Shown here one piece after another: positions 1 to 11,337 of a stretch of DNA of 64,000 bases. The notes beneath the pieces were generated by a model. It was given only the letters and a program-made list of their open reading frames with translations. It searched no databases and was not told where the DNA came from. Position numbers and translations under genes: made by a program. Each line of letters starts with the position of its first letter. The first letter of the stretch is position 1. Origin of the DNA: Glandiceps talaboti (Eukaryota; Hemichordata; Enteropneusta; Spengelidae); contig NC_135556.1 in assembly GCF_964340395.1 (NCBI RefSeq), forward strand, positions 8,775,001 through 8,839,000, written 5' to 3'.

Positions 1-1166
1 TTTTATGCTGAAGTCCGTACACAGAAAGGTGAGCTTTACAGCAAAAAATCCCTACTGTCACTGCGGTATGGAATCCAGCGTCACTACAACCAGCCACCAA
101 TTAATGCGAAGAAATCATTTATGACATAGTCACGATCAATGGAGAAGATTTTGTACGTAGCAGGAGAATGTTCGCCGCTATGTGCAAGAAGCTGAAAGAC
201 GAAGGGAAGGGAAATGTAGCACATAAGCCACCGATAGATACTACTTCACCAAGATACTACTTCACCTTCTTCACCAAGTTTGGTTTAACATCATGCTTTA
301 TTTTTGTCGCCGTGGAAGGGAGGGCCAACGAAGCCTACAAGCTTGTCACTTTGAAGTGAAGCGAGATGACAGCGATAACAAATACGTTGTTCAGATAGGC
401 AGCGAAGTGACCAAGAACCATCAAACCGACGACGATGGCGTTTCTGGTGGCGTAATGTACGCTATAAAGAATAAATCGACGTGCCCCGTCCAGGCGTTTG
501 AGTTGTACGTATCTAAAATGAACCCGAAATGTACTGCGTTATTCCAACGACCTAAGGATAACTTCGATATCAATGACGTCATTTGGTACGAAAACAAAGC
601 ACTCGGCAAGAACACCCTCTGATATGATGTCAACTCTCTCGAAACGAGCCAATCTAAACCAACGTTATACCAACCATTCAATCCGAGCAACGTCAATTAC
701 ACTCCTTAGCAAAGCTGGTTTTAACAATCGACACATTATGAGCGTCAGTAGGCACCGCAATGAAGGGAGTTTGACAAGTTACGTGAGAGATACGTCCCTG
801 GCACAGAAGAAACAAATGGCTGAAACGTTAGGGTCTGCTACTATGGCAACAGCTACTACGAGTAGCAATACGCTAACTTGTATCAATCCATCCGGTAGTG
901 TAAATACGTCGACAAGCACACGTGAGCTGCAACAGCGATCGCCGGGCATCAGAAAAGAAAACCACAGCAATGCTAACTCCCTTCAGTCTCCACTACTATC
1001 TCTGTCTCAGGACATGGCTGTTGTCGATGAGTTAGTGTCGGCAAACGATCCACAAAGCAACCATCAAGTCAACATTGAGATACCAAGATCAGCTTCAGCG
1101 TCATTATTTCAGAGTTCAACAATCTATGGTGGTCACTTCAACATATTTCTTGGACAGAAACAGTGA
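1..1166 (+). mobile_element. Crypton-like tyrosine recombinase, partial and broken
   Basis: Translation in plus frames gives the C-terminal part of a tyrosine recombinase of the DUF3504/KIAA1958-like group, related to Crypton DNA transposons. Visible parts in order: a start resembling FYAEVRTQKGELYSKKSL at the window edge; RRGREG near 308-330, carrying the first catalytic Arg; VKRDDSDNKYVV; TCPVQAFELYVSKMNP; ALFQRPKD; WYENKALGKNTL; NHSIRATSITLL near 676-710, carrying the His-x-x-Arg pair; and SRHRNEGSLTSYV near 748-780, carrying the late His and the Tyr nucleophile. A Ser/Thr-rich C-terminal tail follows to a stop at 1164-1166. The pieces lie in more than one frame, so the copy is broken in a few places, and its N-terminus lies outside the window. 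The family cuts and joins DNA through a 3'-phosphotyrosine. A host gene domesticated from a Crypton is less likely because of the frame breaks. The Crypton assignment is from remembered family motifs. Confidence 0.75.
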
Positions 1167-1340
1167 TTGAAACTGTGATTTGTTTGCGATATTCACGTTG
1201 TTGTGAATCATTTGAGAAAGGAGTACTGCATTAATTGGTGACCATGTTTAATAAAACCAATTTTAATTGAACAATGCATTACTTTTTTAGTGTACGTGCG
1301 TATGTGTGTTTGAGTGAATGAGGGACGGTGTAATAAAATT
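1167..1340. other. spacer between recombinase and hairpin
   Basis: AT-rich, no coding potential seen. It may be the 3' untranslated part of the recombinase element, because the long hairpin at 1341-1507 follows directly. Confidence 0.4.
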
Positions 1341-1507
1341 AATAACACATGCGCTCGGGCAATATCACCATTTAGTGCCTGCCCTTGGGCTGACACTCTT
1401 TACCAAAATTTTGATGATGCCCGAGCCGAAGGCAAAATTTTGGTAAAGAGTGTCAACCCTTGGGCAGGCACTAAATGGTGATATTGCCCTCGCTGGCATG
1501 TGTTATT
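1341..1507. repeat. 167-bp inverted repeat (hairpin)
   Basis: Two arms of about 72 bases (1341-1412 and 1434-1507) are near-perfect reverse complements around a 21-base centre. The outer ends read AATAACACATGC and GCATGTGTTATT; the arms meet at CCAAAATTTT and AAAATTTTGG. The centre holds GCCCGAG, complementary to CTCGGGC in the left arm. This could be a palindromic MITE or the 3' terminal structure of the recombinase element just upstream. Any open frame here is a by-product. Confidence 0.9.
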
Positions 1508-1899
1508 ACTTAACTATACTGTCAATGTGAGCAAAATAGCTTTAGGAACAAAAACATGGGGAAAAGTGAACGCGTATTTCCAATGGGTCAGTGCCGCTAC
1601 TTAGCGCATATGTTGACGTGTTGTTCCCACACGTAGACGTCCATGATCGACGGACCAACCTGATGTGAATGTACCATGCCACATGTAATAATACTTTTCT
1701 ATATGCGCCCAGCACACAGGCATTTGTTTCCCGAGTTATGTCTCAGAATATTTGTGTCAGAATACAATAAAATGTCGATAATATTGTTAATATTGACGTA
1801 CATAACCAACTATATACGAAAGGGGTAAAATTACACATACACTTGTTTCTGTGATTGCACAGGTTCACTCACCGCGAAAGAAGACACGTCTTCTAATTA

Positions 1900-2636
1900 C
1901 TGAAAATCATTAATTATGCAAATTATTCATTAACACTGTAAGGTACATCAACTAACTTTATAGGACATACACAATTTGTTATGGTTAATGTATGTACTGA
2001 ATTGTATTGAAATTGAAGTATGCAGTCGTAAGATATAGCCTAATTACCAAGAATAATTAATTATGCAAATTATTCATTAACACTGAAAGGTACATCAATA
2101 AGCTTTACAGGACATATGCGATTGTTATGGTTAACGTGTGTACTGAATTATACTGAAATTGAAGTATGTATTCTTATGATATAGCCTAATTACCGAAAAT
2201 CATTAATCATGCAAATTATTCATTAACACTGTAAGGTACATCAACTAACTTGATAAGACATATGTGTTTTCTTATGGTTAACGTATGTACTAAATTATGT
2301 TGAATATGAAGTATGTATTCTTAAGATATAGCCTAATTACCAAAAATAATTAATTATGCAAATTATTCGTTAACGCTGTAAGGTACATCATCAAATTTTA
2401 TAGGACAAATGTATGTTGTTATAACGAATATACTAAATTATATTGAAATTGAAGTATGCAGTCTTAAGTTATTGCTTAATTATTTGATGTCATTAATATG
2501 CAAATTTCTCTAATTAAACATTAACCGATCTAGCTGAAAACCTTATCAGGTCTAGCTAATACCCTAAAGATTATGTATTCCAAATTTCATTACAATTGAG
2601 CCAACCGAATTTTAGAAAATAATGACACAGACACAC

Positions 2637-2675
<39 letters not shown>

Positions 2676-2697
2676 CACCTTACGGGAGGTAAAAATG
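1900..2697 (+). repeat. 147-bp tandem array with ACAG tail and hairpin end
   Basis: The core ATGCAAATT(A/T)TTC recurs at 1916, 2063, 2209, 2356 and, shortened, at 2499, giving spacings of 147, 146, 147 and 143 bases. Each unit also carries AAGGTACATCA and AAGTATG. After the last partial unit come CCAAATTTCATTACAATTG, an (ACAG)n run at 2635-2674, a short hairpin ACCT-TACGGG-AGGT at 2677-2690, and an A-rich end. A minisatellite followed by a microsatellite and a terminal hairpin is the layout of non-autonomous Helentron/DINE-like elements; that assignment is inference. Confidence 0.8.
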
Positions 2698-4789
2698 CCC
2701 AGTCCCTAATATGTCCTTAAATGTATGAAAAATGACCAGTCCCTAATATGTCCTTAAATGTATGACAGTTCGTATCCTTGGTACTTTCAGTCTACTTGGC
2801 TGCATGTGATTTATATCCCAAAACTCGTACTACTATCGTTTATCCTGTTCCCGTAACAAAGGTTGTGCAATAAAAACAAGAAGTCTGGATCGTGGATATG
2901 TATAAATAATGGCGTTTAGAGGCACCTGAATAAGAGCAGTAAACGTTGAGTGATTATTTGCATTATATCAAGGAATATATATGCTATCATATTCAGCCAG
3001 TATTTTCTTCAGCAAAATATCCTATTATTCACTTATGAAAAATGTGTGTATCATAAGTTTGCATCTCAAAAAGTTATATCGTGCTTGTGACCATAGACCT
3101 CACTACCCAGTGCCAGTGTCTATGCTGTGACAAAGTCCAATATTGGCATTACTGATGACAGAGTATTGAGGTTGATATTTGTCTTGTAGTGATTAAACTA
3201 GAGTGCAATACAATATAGTTTTTTTCTTTCGAAATCCACTATTAAATAATCGTTGGTATGTTTCGACATCGTAGGCCTGAGTATAATACATGAATGATGT
3301 CTGCTTATATGTTAGCATGTACAATGATTTATTGTATTAAAAACAAATGATTGCACACAGTTGAATGCCGTCGACGTTTATTACACTTAATAAGGAAGTA
3401 ATTTAAATTTACTACATTGTAGTAATGTCCAGCGGTATCAGTTTATAGATCCACTTTTTGTGATACGATGTACAATAATATTTGTCCCCATTTTGCTCTC
3501 ACGATATTTCAGTGATGATCATGAATATATTGAATAACGTTTGATTTCCAATTTGGTCGTTTATGGGAATCATTCAGAACATTGGAATGACGTCATCATG
3601 AGCGAAGACAGAAAATAACTTTTGGCGATTGTTATTACATCATAGGCGACCAAATACAAAGATTATCTGTGTAATATGGTGGGAGTGAAACTTGGCAATT
3701 TCTTTACAGGGTAAGTAAGACGGCGGCCAACGTTAATCAAAAAAACATTTAATTGAAGAAGAGACATATTGTACACTTGCTGATGACTTAGTGTTAGACT
3801 AGTGTATTGAAATTTTGGAATAACTTCTTCATATCACAGTAAACTATCTAAACGTGTACTGTAGATGGTTGAGGAACACATCGGATGTTCAATCATCACT
3901 TCAAAAATAAGTTTAGTAGCTTGTGTTATCGACTTGTCTTTGGTGTTGATAGCTATTGACCAAATTCAAGTTGTAACTTCAGACGCACACAGTCAATCTC
4001 AGAGGTACCAGAATCTCAGGATACGTATTCAGTGGATAAACTCACAAGCACTCAAAATATTACTTTTGGTGAAGAAGATGTATGCTTAAACCAACAATAC
4101 GAGAGCTTTGGATTCGTTTTCCTTCACTTACAGCAGTTCAGACTAGATTGAAACAATTAGTTCCCCGTAGTGTTCCTACTACGATGCAGATCAGTCACCG
4201 TAAGTAAGGACGTGTTGCTCTCTTCCGCCCCACTAGATCTCTCTCCTATCCGTTGGCCTTTCGCATACACCCTACATTCACATTTTATTCAAATTCAAAG
4301 CTTCATTCCGTAATATAAATATGGTTAGTAAATAATATGTTTACAGTAAACTTCAATTCTTTTCCTTATTTAGGAAGTGTTTATGAACTGCAGTTAATTA
4401 AAAAAATGCAGAGATAAATAGTTTTAAAAATACCCTTTTCTACCGTAGTTGAATTCATTAAAAGTTGTGATTTATCACTTGTAGTGACACTTGCAACATT
4501 ACAAGTAATAACATGGCCTAGCTCGTATTACTATCTCATTAATCAATCAGACCTCACACGGTCGGGTAACCTAGATACAATTACTGTGTTTATAATACAG
4601 TTATATACTTTGTAACACCACCCCCTTCTCCATAGTGTTTTGTCCCCAAAACAAGCAATTGAAATTGGAAAGCATAATAAAAGAGTAATAAAAGGTATAG
4701 AGATGTTAATAATTTGAGTAAAATTCAAAATTCAAAGGCACTCGGTGTAAGGTAAAATGTGATTGAAGAATAGAAAATCGGTTAGAACT
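2698..4789. other. no gene seen
   Basis: AT-rich intergenic DNA. The imperfect direct repeat CCAGTCCCTAATATGTCC occurs twice at about 2700-2760. The short open frames here have no recognisable domain or protein-like composition, and I see no splice-bounded exons. Confidence 0.5.
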
Positions 4790-4827
<38 letters not shown>

Positions 4828-4829
4828 GA
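4790..4829. repeat. (TTG)n microsatellite
   Basis: An uninterrupted run of 13 TTG/TGT triplets in non-coding DNA. Confidence 0.97.
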
Positions 4830-6090
4830 TTACATAGAAAATGTGAAAGTGTCTCTAAATGTAAAATGGTAAAAAGGTTTTCAAACTATCATAAGATGAT
4901 AAAATTCATTCTATAATGTTTAAAAATCACACACAAAGTTTACTTATTTATCTTAATTAATAAAAGTACACTTGTCTATCTTATTTATCAATAAAATTGA
5001 ATAATTAAATGGACTTCTATATTATGTCTTCAAAATCTGAAATATCACAGTAACTGCAAAACCACTCCAAAGTTATGAAAATACGTATCATCATATTTCA
5101 AAACCCTAATAAAGAATGTCCAAGAGGCAATAAAATCAAATCGTAAACTAATGCTAGCGTGAGGGGCAAGGTTCCATGTCGAGAGAAGAAATACCTTCTG
5201 CATTGTAGTACAGTCAGTTGGTTGACCTGAGGCATCATTATTATTACTCGACTGTTTCGCATTACCACCATCCCTAATAACATTATGTGACAGTGCGTCA
5301 GTTTCGTCTGGTATTCCAAGTACGAAGCTTTCTACTACACTATGAGGTAATTATCTATGGGATGTTCATGAATGGAAGTTACTTTTAGCAGTTACGACCT
5401 TACTACAATTACATTGCGTACGTCGTAGTAATACCATTTCTGCAGACTGACCTTTGTGATCTATAGACGTAAACATTAGCTTTCGACAGTATTGCTTAAA
5501 CGTACCATTTCAAAATGTATATGTAATGATGACAATTAAACCTAGGGCAGCACGACACAGACCTTCAATAACATTTTCAACATAAATTGTAACCTGCACA
5601 GAGTCGTGCTGACGTTGGCGTTGAGAATATAGTTTTAAACCAAGAAATTTAATGCGCATCCGTTCCTATGGCCAGTAAGATATGTTGCGCAATATTTAAA
5701 TTTCTCAATTTCCAAATTAAATATAATATTAAGGCCAAGACAAAAACATGACAAGAGCAAAGTTACCCAGCTCAGAGGGAAGAATAAAGAAGATATATCC
5801 TAGGCTAGTGAACCGTCATTAAAATTGATTGAATTGTCATTACTATGTCGAGCTTTGTACAGCTGTCAGTCCTTGTCATCTAGGGATACAGTTCCCAAAA
5901 GGAATTTCCCGATTAAGTTTTGACAAGATACTGACTAGTCGACTGTATCCGCGAATCACGCGAATAGCAATCTTATCAAATAATTAGACCCAATACAAGA
6001 CTTTTACCTTCAACGATATATCTGACATAACCTATTTTAAGAAAGGTAAATATGCCAACGTTATAGAAGGAGTGTTATACATTATTAACA
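4830..6090. other. no gene seen
   Basis: AT-rich DNA with only short open frames of random appearance on both strands. No repeats stand out. Confidence 0.45.
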
Positions 6091-6375
6091 AAATACCTAA
6101 TTTGCATATTACTATTGGGATCATCATGTCATAAACAATTCTTAATCTAAACACCTCTAGGAATGTTCCAACCAAATTTCAGACGGATCTGCTGAGTGGG
6201 TTTGGAGTTTTTTGACCAAAAATCACTTTTTGTCCCAAATAACATGCCAGTGGCAAAATTATTTTGATTTGAACAATTTCCCAACTAGACACCCAAGGTA
6301 ATATAGCCACTAAATATCATGGCAATCGATCCAGTAGTTTTTGACTTTAAGTGGTTCACACACACACACACACCA
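6091..6375 (+). repeat. dispersed repeat tail with CA run
   Basis: The text CCTAATTTGCATATTACT..GGGATCATCATG, then CTTAATCTAAACA.CTCTAGGAATGTTCC, ACCAAATTTCAGACGGATC and TTTTTGACCAAAAATCAC, matches the 3' parts of the minisatellite-bearing elements at 14,890-15,060 and 16,250-16,340. It ends in AGTAGTTTTTGACTTTAAG and a (CA)n run at about 6357-6373. It appears to be a tail-only copy of that family. Confidence 0.7.
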
Positions 6376-6985
6376 CACTTTGTCATGCTATAGCACTACT
6401 TAACTTTACCAGTTTAGCACTACTGGACTTTACCAGTTCAGTTGTGCTAAAAGGCAGTCAAACAAGAAATAATAATATCCAGGCTAGAAGACTTGTTTCC
6501 CCTTCACACTACTCACTTGATGGGGAGGGGGGGGGGGTGATGTCTCAGCTTGCATGGAGAAAATTACATGAAAATCAAAGATAAAAGTTTGTCGCCAAGA
6601 CATTAGTGAGAGGTCAAAGTTAATCTGATATGTTTGTTGGTAGGTGTACTTATATTCCAATGATAGAACCTGCATTGCAGCTGTTTACAAAGATTTTAGT
6701 CTGATTTAAAAGTCTGTAGAAGTAATGGAATTAATATATTCCTGTAGTCACTATCGCATAATTTCTTTTTTGACTACATTTCGTCTGGCATTATTGTGAT
6801 TTTTTTAAATATGAGACCGAATCTGAGGCTAGACATGACACTGGCCTCATATTGTCCTCCAATGTGTATCTAATTCTGAATCTGAGACCAACTGTATAAC
6901 TTGTTATCAGAAACCAAATAATGTCTGTACACATCACATCACATCACATATACAGCAAGAAATTATGCAATATAAGGTTTATACC
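6376..6985. other. non-coding, old repeat fragments
   Basis: Contains a G-run at about 6524-6537 and the words GCAGTCAAACAAGAAAT (6453) and TATTGTGATTTTTTTAAATATGAGAC (6790, given here in two joined words: TATTGTGATT then TTTTTAAATATGAGAC). Both words recur near 24,670-24,840, so this is a second copy of an uncharacterised dispersed repeat. No gene. Confidence 0.45.
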
Positions 6986-7655
6986 ATACCACATACACAA
7001 CTCTCGGTCGTGATTGGTCAATGCGACATCACATGTTATGGGCCATTCTCACGCTGTTCGGCGATAAATGACGTAGCTGGCACTTATTAATGGAACTAGT
7101 CCCTGGGAACTAGTTACATCAATTAGTGCCTGATGATGACATCATCTAAGCGTGTGAATACAGACGATATTGTTAACTAAAAAAATACAATTGTAAACAT
7201 GTCTGGCTTGTCTGAAACTGCGACCACAAGCAGTAGCCAAAGCAGTAAAATTACTGAAGAGCTGGCCAACATCGTCTCTGAGGAAGACTCTTAAAAACAG
7301 TAATCAAGACAGTGGTTGGTATTTTGGAGAACTATTGCACCATTATTGGGACAACTTTCTTAGTTATTGAACGCAATGCAAACAAACTCTGCTTGCTGGA
7401 GAAGTTTGTTATAATCATTTTAGTGTGCTGTGATGTATGATTCTTGTTTAGTGTGTTATAAAACACATGTTGACTGACATTATTTGGGCGATAGTGTACG
7501 TTGCTTCCACTCAGGACTAGCCAGTCACACCAAAACAGGTCTCATTTCCCCTTGGGCTTTGCAATCAGGAAAATTAGACTGTTTTGGTGTCGTTGGCTAG
7601 TCCCAGGGGAAACAAACATATGTTATCGCACAAATAATGTCAATCAACATGTGTA
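6986..7655 (+). repeat. foldback locus: two hairpins around a short ORF
   Basis: A 52-base palindrome at 7079-7130 (GGCACTTATTAATGG..AACTAGT..ATTAGTGCC) is followed by a GATGATGACATCATC palindrome. A start codon at 7200 in good context opens a 31-codon frame beginning MSGLSETATTSSSQSS and ending at 7295. A large foldback follows: left arm 7464-7545 (CACATGTTGACTGACATTAT) and right arm about 7573-7653, roughly 85% complementary by eye. The layout, with a long hairpin that starts with an ACACATG word, recalls the hairpin at 1341-1507 beside the recombinase. A related non-autonomous element is possible but unproven. Confidence 0.55.
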
Positions 7656-9583
7656 CAATATTTCCCTGTTGAAAACAGCTCCTTCCATACAATTAATATT
7701 TGTATGACCTTTAGCATACGTGTGTGAATTATCGCAAGCATTGTATGTCCATGATGAAATCTTTCTTACAGTTCATATTTGTAATTCTACCATGTTCGGT
7801 AATACTTTCTTTATCTCCAAGAGTGAAATCTAATCTACAACCTTTTGCTTTTTATTTATCTTAATCTGTATTGATACCTTTATTTACTGCCACTCTTTCA
7901 CTTCACACTGAAAGTCTTGCCACACCCTCAGTGTGTGAACTTAAGGTAAAATGACTACTGGTCATAAGGACCGACATGTAGCAAATGCTGCTGGTTCTTA
8001 AGGAAAACTGCTGGTCCATACTCAATGCAGTTCCGTTCACGACCTGTATCTACCCCCTCCCCCATTTACAGATTAAATGATTTTGAACTTTAATATGATA
8101 CGACATATATTTAGATATAAAAGTAAAAAAAAGAGTACAACGAATTGTTCACTATCCACTATTATTTCATAAAATTTCCACTGACAGAGTCAAAAAATAA
8201 CTTGGAAGTAAATTTTGGATTCACAAAAAAGTACTTTTTTACTCTGTGAGTATAGGTTTTCATTTGTAACTATGAACCCAGAGACTATGAATATTGATTC
8301 TTGCATAATCGGTTCCTATAGACTATAGTGATCTGAGACTGAATGTATTCATTCCACCATAGAAATACATATCGATAGATTGTAGATAATATGGGTGAAT
8401 GAATCAATAAATCTACATTATCTGCAATCTCTAAGAGATCACTGTCCTCTCCTTCCTCTGTACGATTCACTAAATTCTGAATCACATAATCCAAAGTCAG
8501 ATTCATCGTATGTGGCAACAGCTGATGTAGCTTTCCAACTCTTAGCGAACGTAGACCCACAAATTCATCATAGCAGAAAGTTTTGTTGCATAACTATCCC
8601 TTTTGAAAACTGTGTATTTGCTTTATTTCAATTTTCATCAGTGACACGGAGCGGTTTCGTCTTCCTTCAGTTTTTACAAATATGTACTGGAGCCCCCCCC
8701 CCCCCATAAAGCCCTACCCGTATACACTACTGTGGTGTATTGAGTAACTTCTCTGTCTGTTTGTGTAAGAAATCTGATTACAACATGACAGGACGTACAT
8801 TATCATATGCATTAAATCAGACTACGCACTTTTTTACTGTTTTTACCAAAAAAAAAAGATATTTTACGAAGTGTACCTGCCTTCTTTATTAGATAAAACG
8901 CCATTTCCAGTGTACTTTATATGTTTTCCGTCAGTTTGTTTTGATCATGGCCACACACATGGGGAACTCCAGTAAATTGATCGGGAAACCCGCTAACATT
9001 TACTGGCTTTAATACCAGCCTTTAAAAAACAGTGTCTGTTTCGTCTTCTTCTTCTTCTTCAGAAGCTCATTGCCACCTTCTAAATATCGTCACATACTTT
9101 ATAAATACAACGTGGAACTGTCGCAAACACGTTAAAAGTTTCATACACTTTGAACAGTAAACTTTACAACAATGATTAACATGATTAAAATGATTACGAT
9201 ATCATGGCGGAGAAAGACGCATGCGCTGAATGCGTAACACAAGTCAATGTCTAAGACGTTCTGATTAGACAAGACAAAAAATAATCATGTGTTTGCTATT
9301 AACATGATTTCATAAAGTAAATGTTGTATGCTATGTCATATAAAGACATGATATCAACATTGACAACAACACATAGCGAGCTACCTCTGTGTCGCTTGAC
9401 TTGAACGAGATGTCAAGAGTGAAATAGGTAACACAATATCATATTCATGTAGGTGAAATTGGATATATCTTTGAATAAATATTATTATTTACTCCAAATT
9501 TCAATTGGTCTTAAGGACTGATACGTTGTTGTAATTCTGAAAAACTGTCGGTCCGAACGGAAATCTGTTGGTCTCAGGCCGAA
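7656..9583. other. no gene seen
   Basis: AT-rich intergenic DNA with a C-run at 8692-8704 and a (TTC)n run at about 9042-9060. Part of it may be 3' flank of the zinc-finger gene, but I see no definite exon. Confidence 0.45.
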
Positions 9584-9702
9584 GGACTGGCATTAATCAA
9601 AGTTTCGCACGCTGCACACACTTCACATTTATGTTTCATGTGTTGATTCTCATATGTACGATTATTTGTCCTAGTGAATATGTCAAACTATACACTACAC
9701 AT
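9584..9702 (-). pseudogene. decayed C-terminal zinc fingers
   Basis: Beyond the stop at 9703-9705, finger-like text continues in shifted frames. One piece reads KCVVYSLTYSLGQIIVHM, matching the spacing of a C2H2 finger with the second Cys lost. A second reads KCEVCAACETLI. The functional array therefore once ran at least two fingers further; the present C-terminus is set by a frame change at the linker of finger 19. Confidence 0.7.
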
Positions 9703-11337
9703 TTACGGCTTTTCATCCATATGGATTCTTCTATGTATGGTCATATATCCTTGTTGACTATATCTCTTTCCACACACTCCACATTTGAATGGCTTTTCAC
9801 CTGTGTGGATTCTTCTATGCATGGTCATGTTTCCTATCACATTGAAAGTCTTTCCACATACTTCACATTTGTATGGCTTCTCCCCTGTGTGGATTCTTTT
9901 ATGTCTGGCCACGTTTCCTTTCACACTGAAAGTCTTACCACACACTTCACATTTGTATGGCTTTTCACCTGTGTGGATTCTATTATGAAGGGCCATACGT
10001 CCTTTCATACTGAAAGTCTTACCACAGATGTCACATGTGTAGGGCTTCTCACCTGTGTGGATTTTATTATGAATGGTCAAATGTACTTTTGCAGTGAAAG
10101 TCTTTCCACACACTTCACATTTGTATGGCTTTTCACCAGTGTGGATTCTTCTATGTATGGTGATACAGTTTTGATGACTAAAACTCTTACCACACACTTC
10201 ACATTTGTATGGCTTTTCACCAGTGTGGTTTCTATTATGAATATTCAAATGTCCTTTCTCACTGAAAGTCTTACCACACACTTCACATTTGTATGGCTTT
10301 TCACCAGTGTGGATTCTATTATGAATGGTCAAATGTCCTTTCTGACTGAAAGTCTTACCACACACTTCACATTTATATGGCTTTTCACCAGTGTGGATTC
10401 TATTATGAACAGTCAAATATCCTTTCTCACTGAAAGTCTTAAAACACACTTCACATTTGTATGGCTTTTCACCAGTGTGGATTCTATTATGAATGGTCAA
10501 ATATCCTTTCTCACTGAAAGTCTTACCACACACTTCACATTTGTATGGCTTTTCACCAGTGTGGATTCTATTATGAATAGTCAAATGTCCTATGGCACTG
10601 AAAGTCTTACCACACACTTCACATTTATATGGCTTTTCACCTGTGTGGATTCTATGATGAATGGTCTTTTGTCCTATGGCACTGAAAGTCTTACCACACA
10701 CTTCACATTTGTATGGCTTTTCACCTGTGTGGATTCTATTATGAATGGTCATATGTGCTTTCTGACTGAAAGTTTTACCACACACCTCACATTTGTATGG
10801 CTTTTCACCTGTATGGGTTCTTCTATGTATGGTCATAATATTTTGCCGACTAAAACTCTCACCACAAACTTCACATTTATATGGCTTTTCACCTGTGTGG
10901 ATTCTATTATGTCTGGTTAAATGTCCTTTCTGACTGAAAGTCTTACCACACACTTCACATTTGTATGGCTTTTCACAAGTGTGGATTATATTATGAAGGG
11001 TCAAATATCCTTTACAACTGAAAGCCTTACCACACACTTCACATCTGTATGGCTTTTCACCTGTGTGGATTCTTTTATGTGTGATCATACATCCTTGTTG
11101 ACTAAAACTCTTTTTACATACTTCACATTGGTATGGCTTTTCACCTGTGTGGATTCTATTATGTATGGCCAAATAACCTTTCACACTGAAAGTCTTACCA
11201 CACACTTTACATTTGTATGGCTTTCCACCAGTGTGGATTCTATTATGAATATTCAAATGTCCTTTCATACTGAAAGTCTTACCACACACTTCACATTTGT
11301 ATGGTTTTTCACCTGTTCTTCTATGTCTGTTCACCAC
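9703..11337 (-). CDS. C2H2 zinc-finger array protein (19 fingers)
   Basis: One uninterrupted frame encodes 19 complete classical C2H2 fingers of 28 residues each (84-base period), joined by TGEKPY/F linkers. The dominant unit is KCEVCGKTFS.KG.LTIHNRIH. Cys and His ligands are kept in all 19, while helix positions -1 and 3 vary (Q, A, E, M, V, R, H, C at -1; H, Y, N, C, R, I, Q at 3). Position 2 is mostly Gly and position 6 mostly Ile. Such proteins bind DNA in the nucleus. There is no KRAB, SCAN, BTB or SET domain in the frame. The frame has no ATG at its edge: it opens just after an in-frame TAA at 11341-11343, and the first Met is inside the first complete finger. It may therefore be a terminal exon entered by splicing, or a gene losing its N-terminus. 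A CAG/GTAAAA donor near 11,790 and a CTTTTAG acceptor near 11,499 (minus strand) would fit an upstream exon, but reading on from that acceptor meets stops. Confidence 0.85.
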   Translation of the reverse strand: MVNRHRRTGEKPYKCEVCGKTFSMKGHLNIHNRIHTGGKPYKCKVCGKTFSVKGYLAIHNRIHTGEKPYQCEVCKKSFSQQGCMITHKRIHTGEKPYRCEVCGKAFSCKGYLTLHNIIHTCEKPYKCEVCGKTFSQKGHLTRHNRIHTGEKPYKCEVCGESFSRQNIMTIHRRTHTGEKPYKCEVCGKTFSQKAHMTIHNRIHTGEKPYKCEVCGKTFSAIGQKTIHHRIHTGEKPYKCEVCGKTFSAIGHLTIHNRIHTGEKPYKCEVCGKTFSEKGYLTIHNRIHTGEKPYKCEVCFKTFSEKGYLTVHNRIHTGEKPYKCEVCGKTFSQKGHLTIHNRIHTGEKPYKCEVCGKTFSEKGHLNIHNRNHTGEKPYKCEVCGKSFSHQNCITIHRRIHTGEKPYKCEVCGKTFTAKVHLTIHNKIHTGEKPYTCDICGKTFSMKGRMALHNRIHTGEKPYKCEVCGKTFSVKGNVARHKRIHTGEKPYKCEVCGKTFNVIGNMTMHRRIHTGEKPFKCGVCGKRYSQQGYMTIHRRIHMDEKP

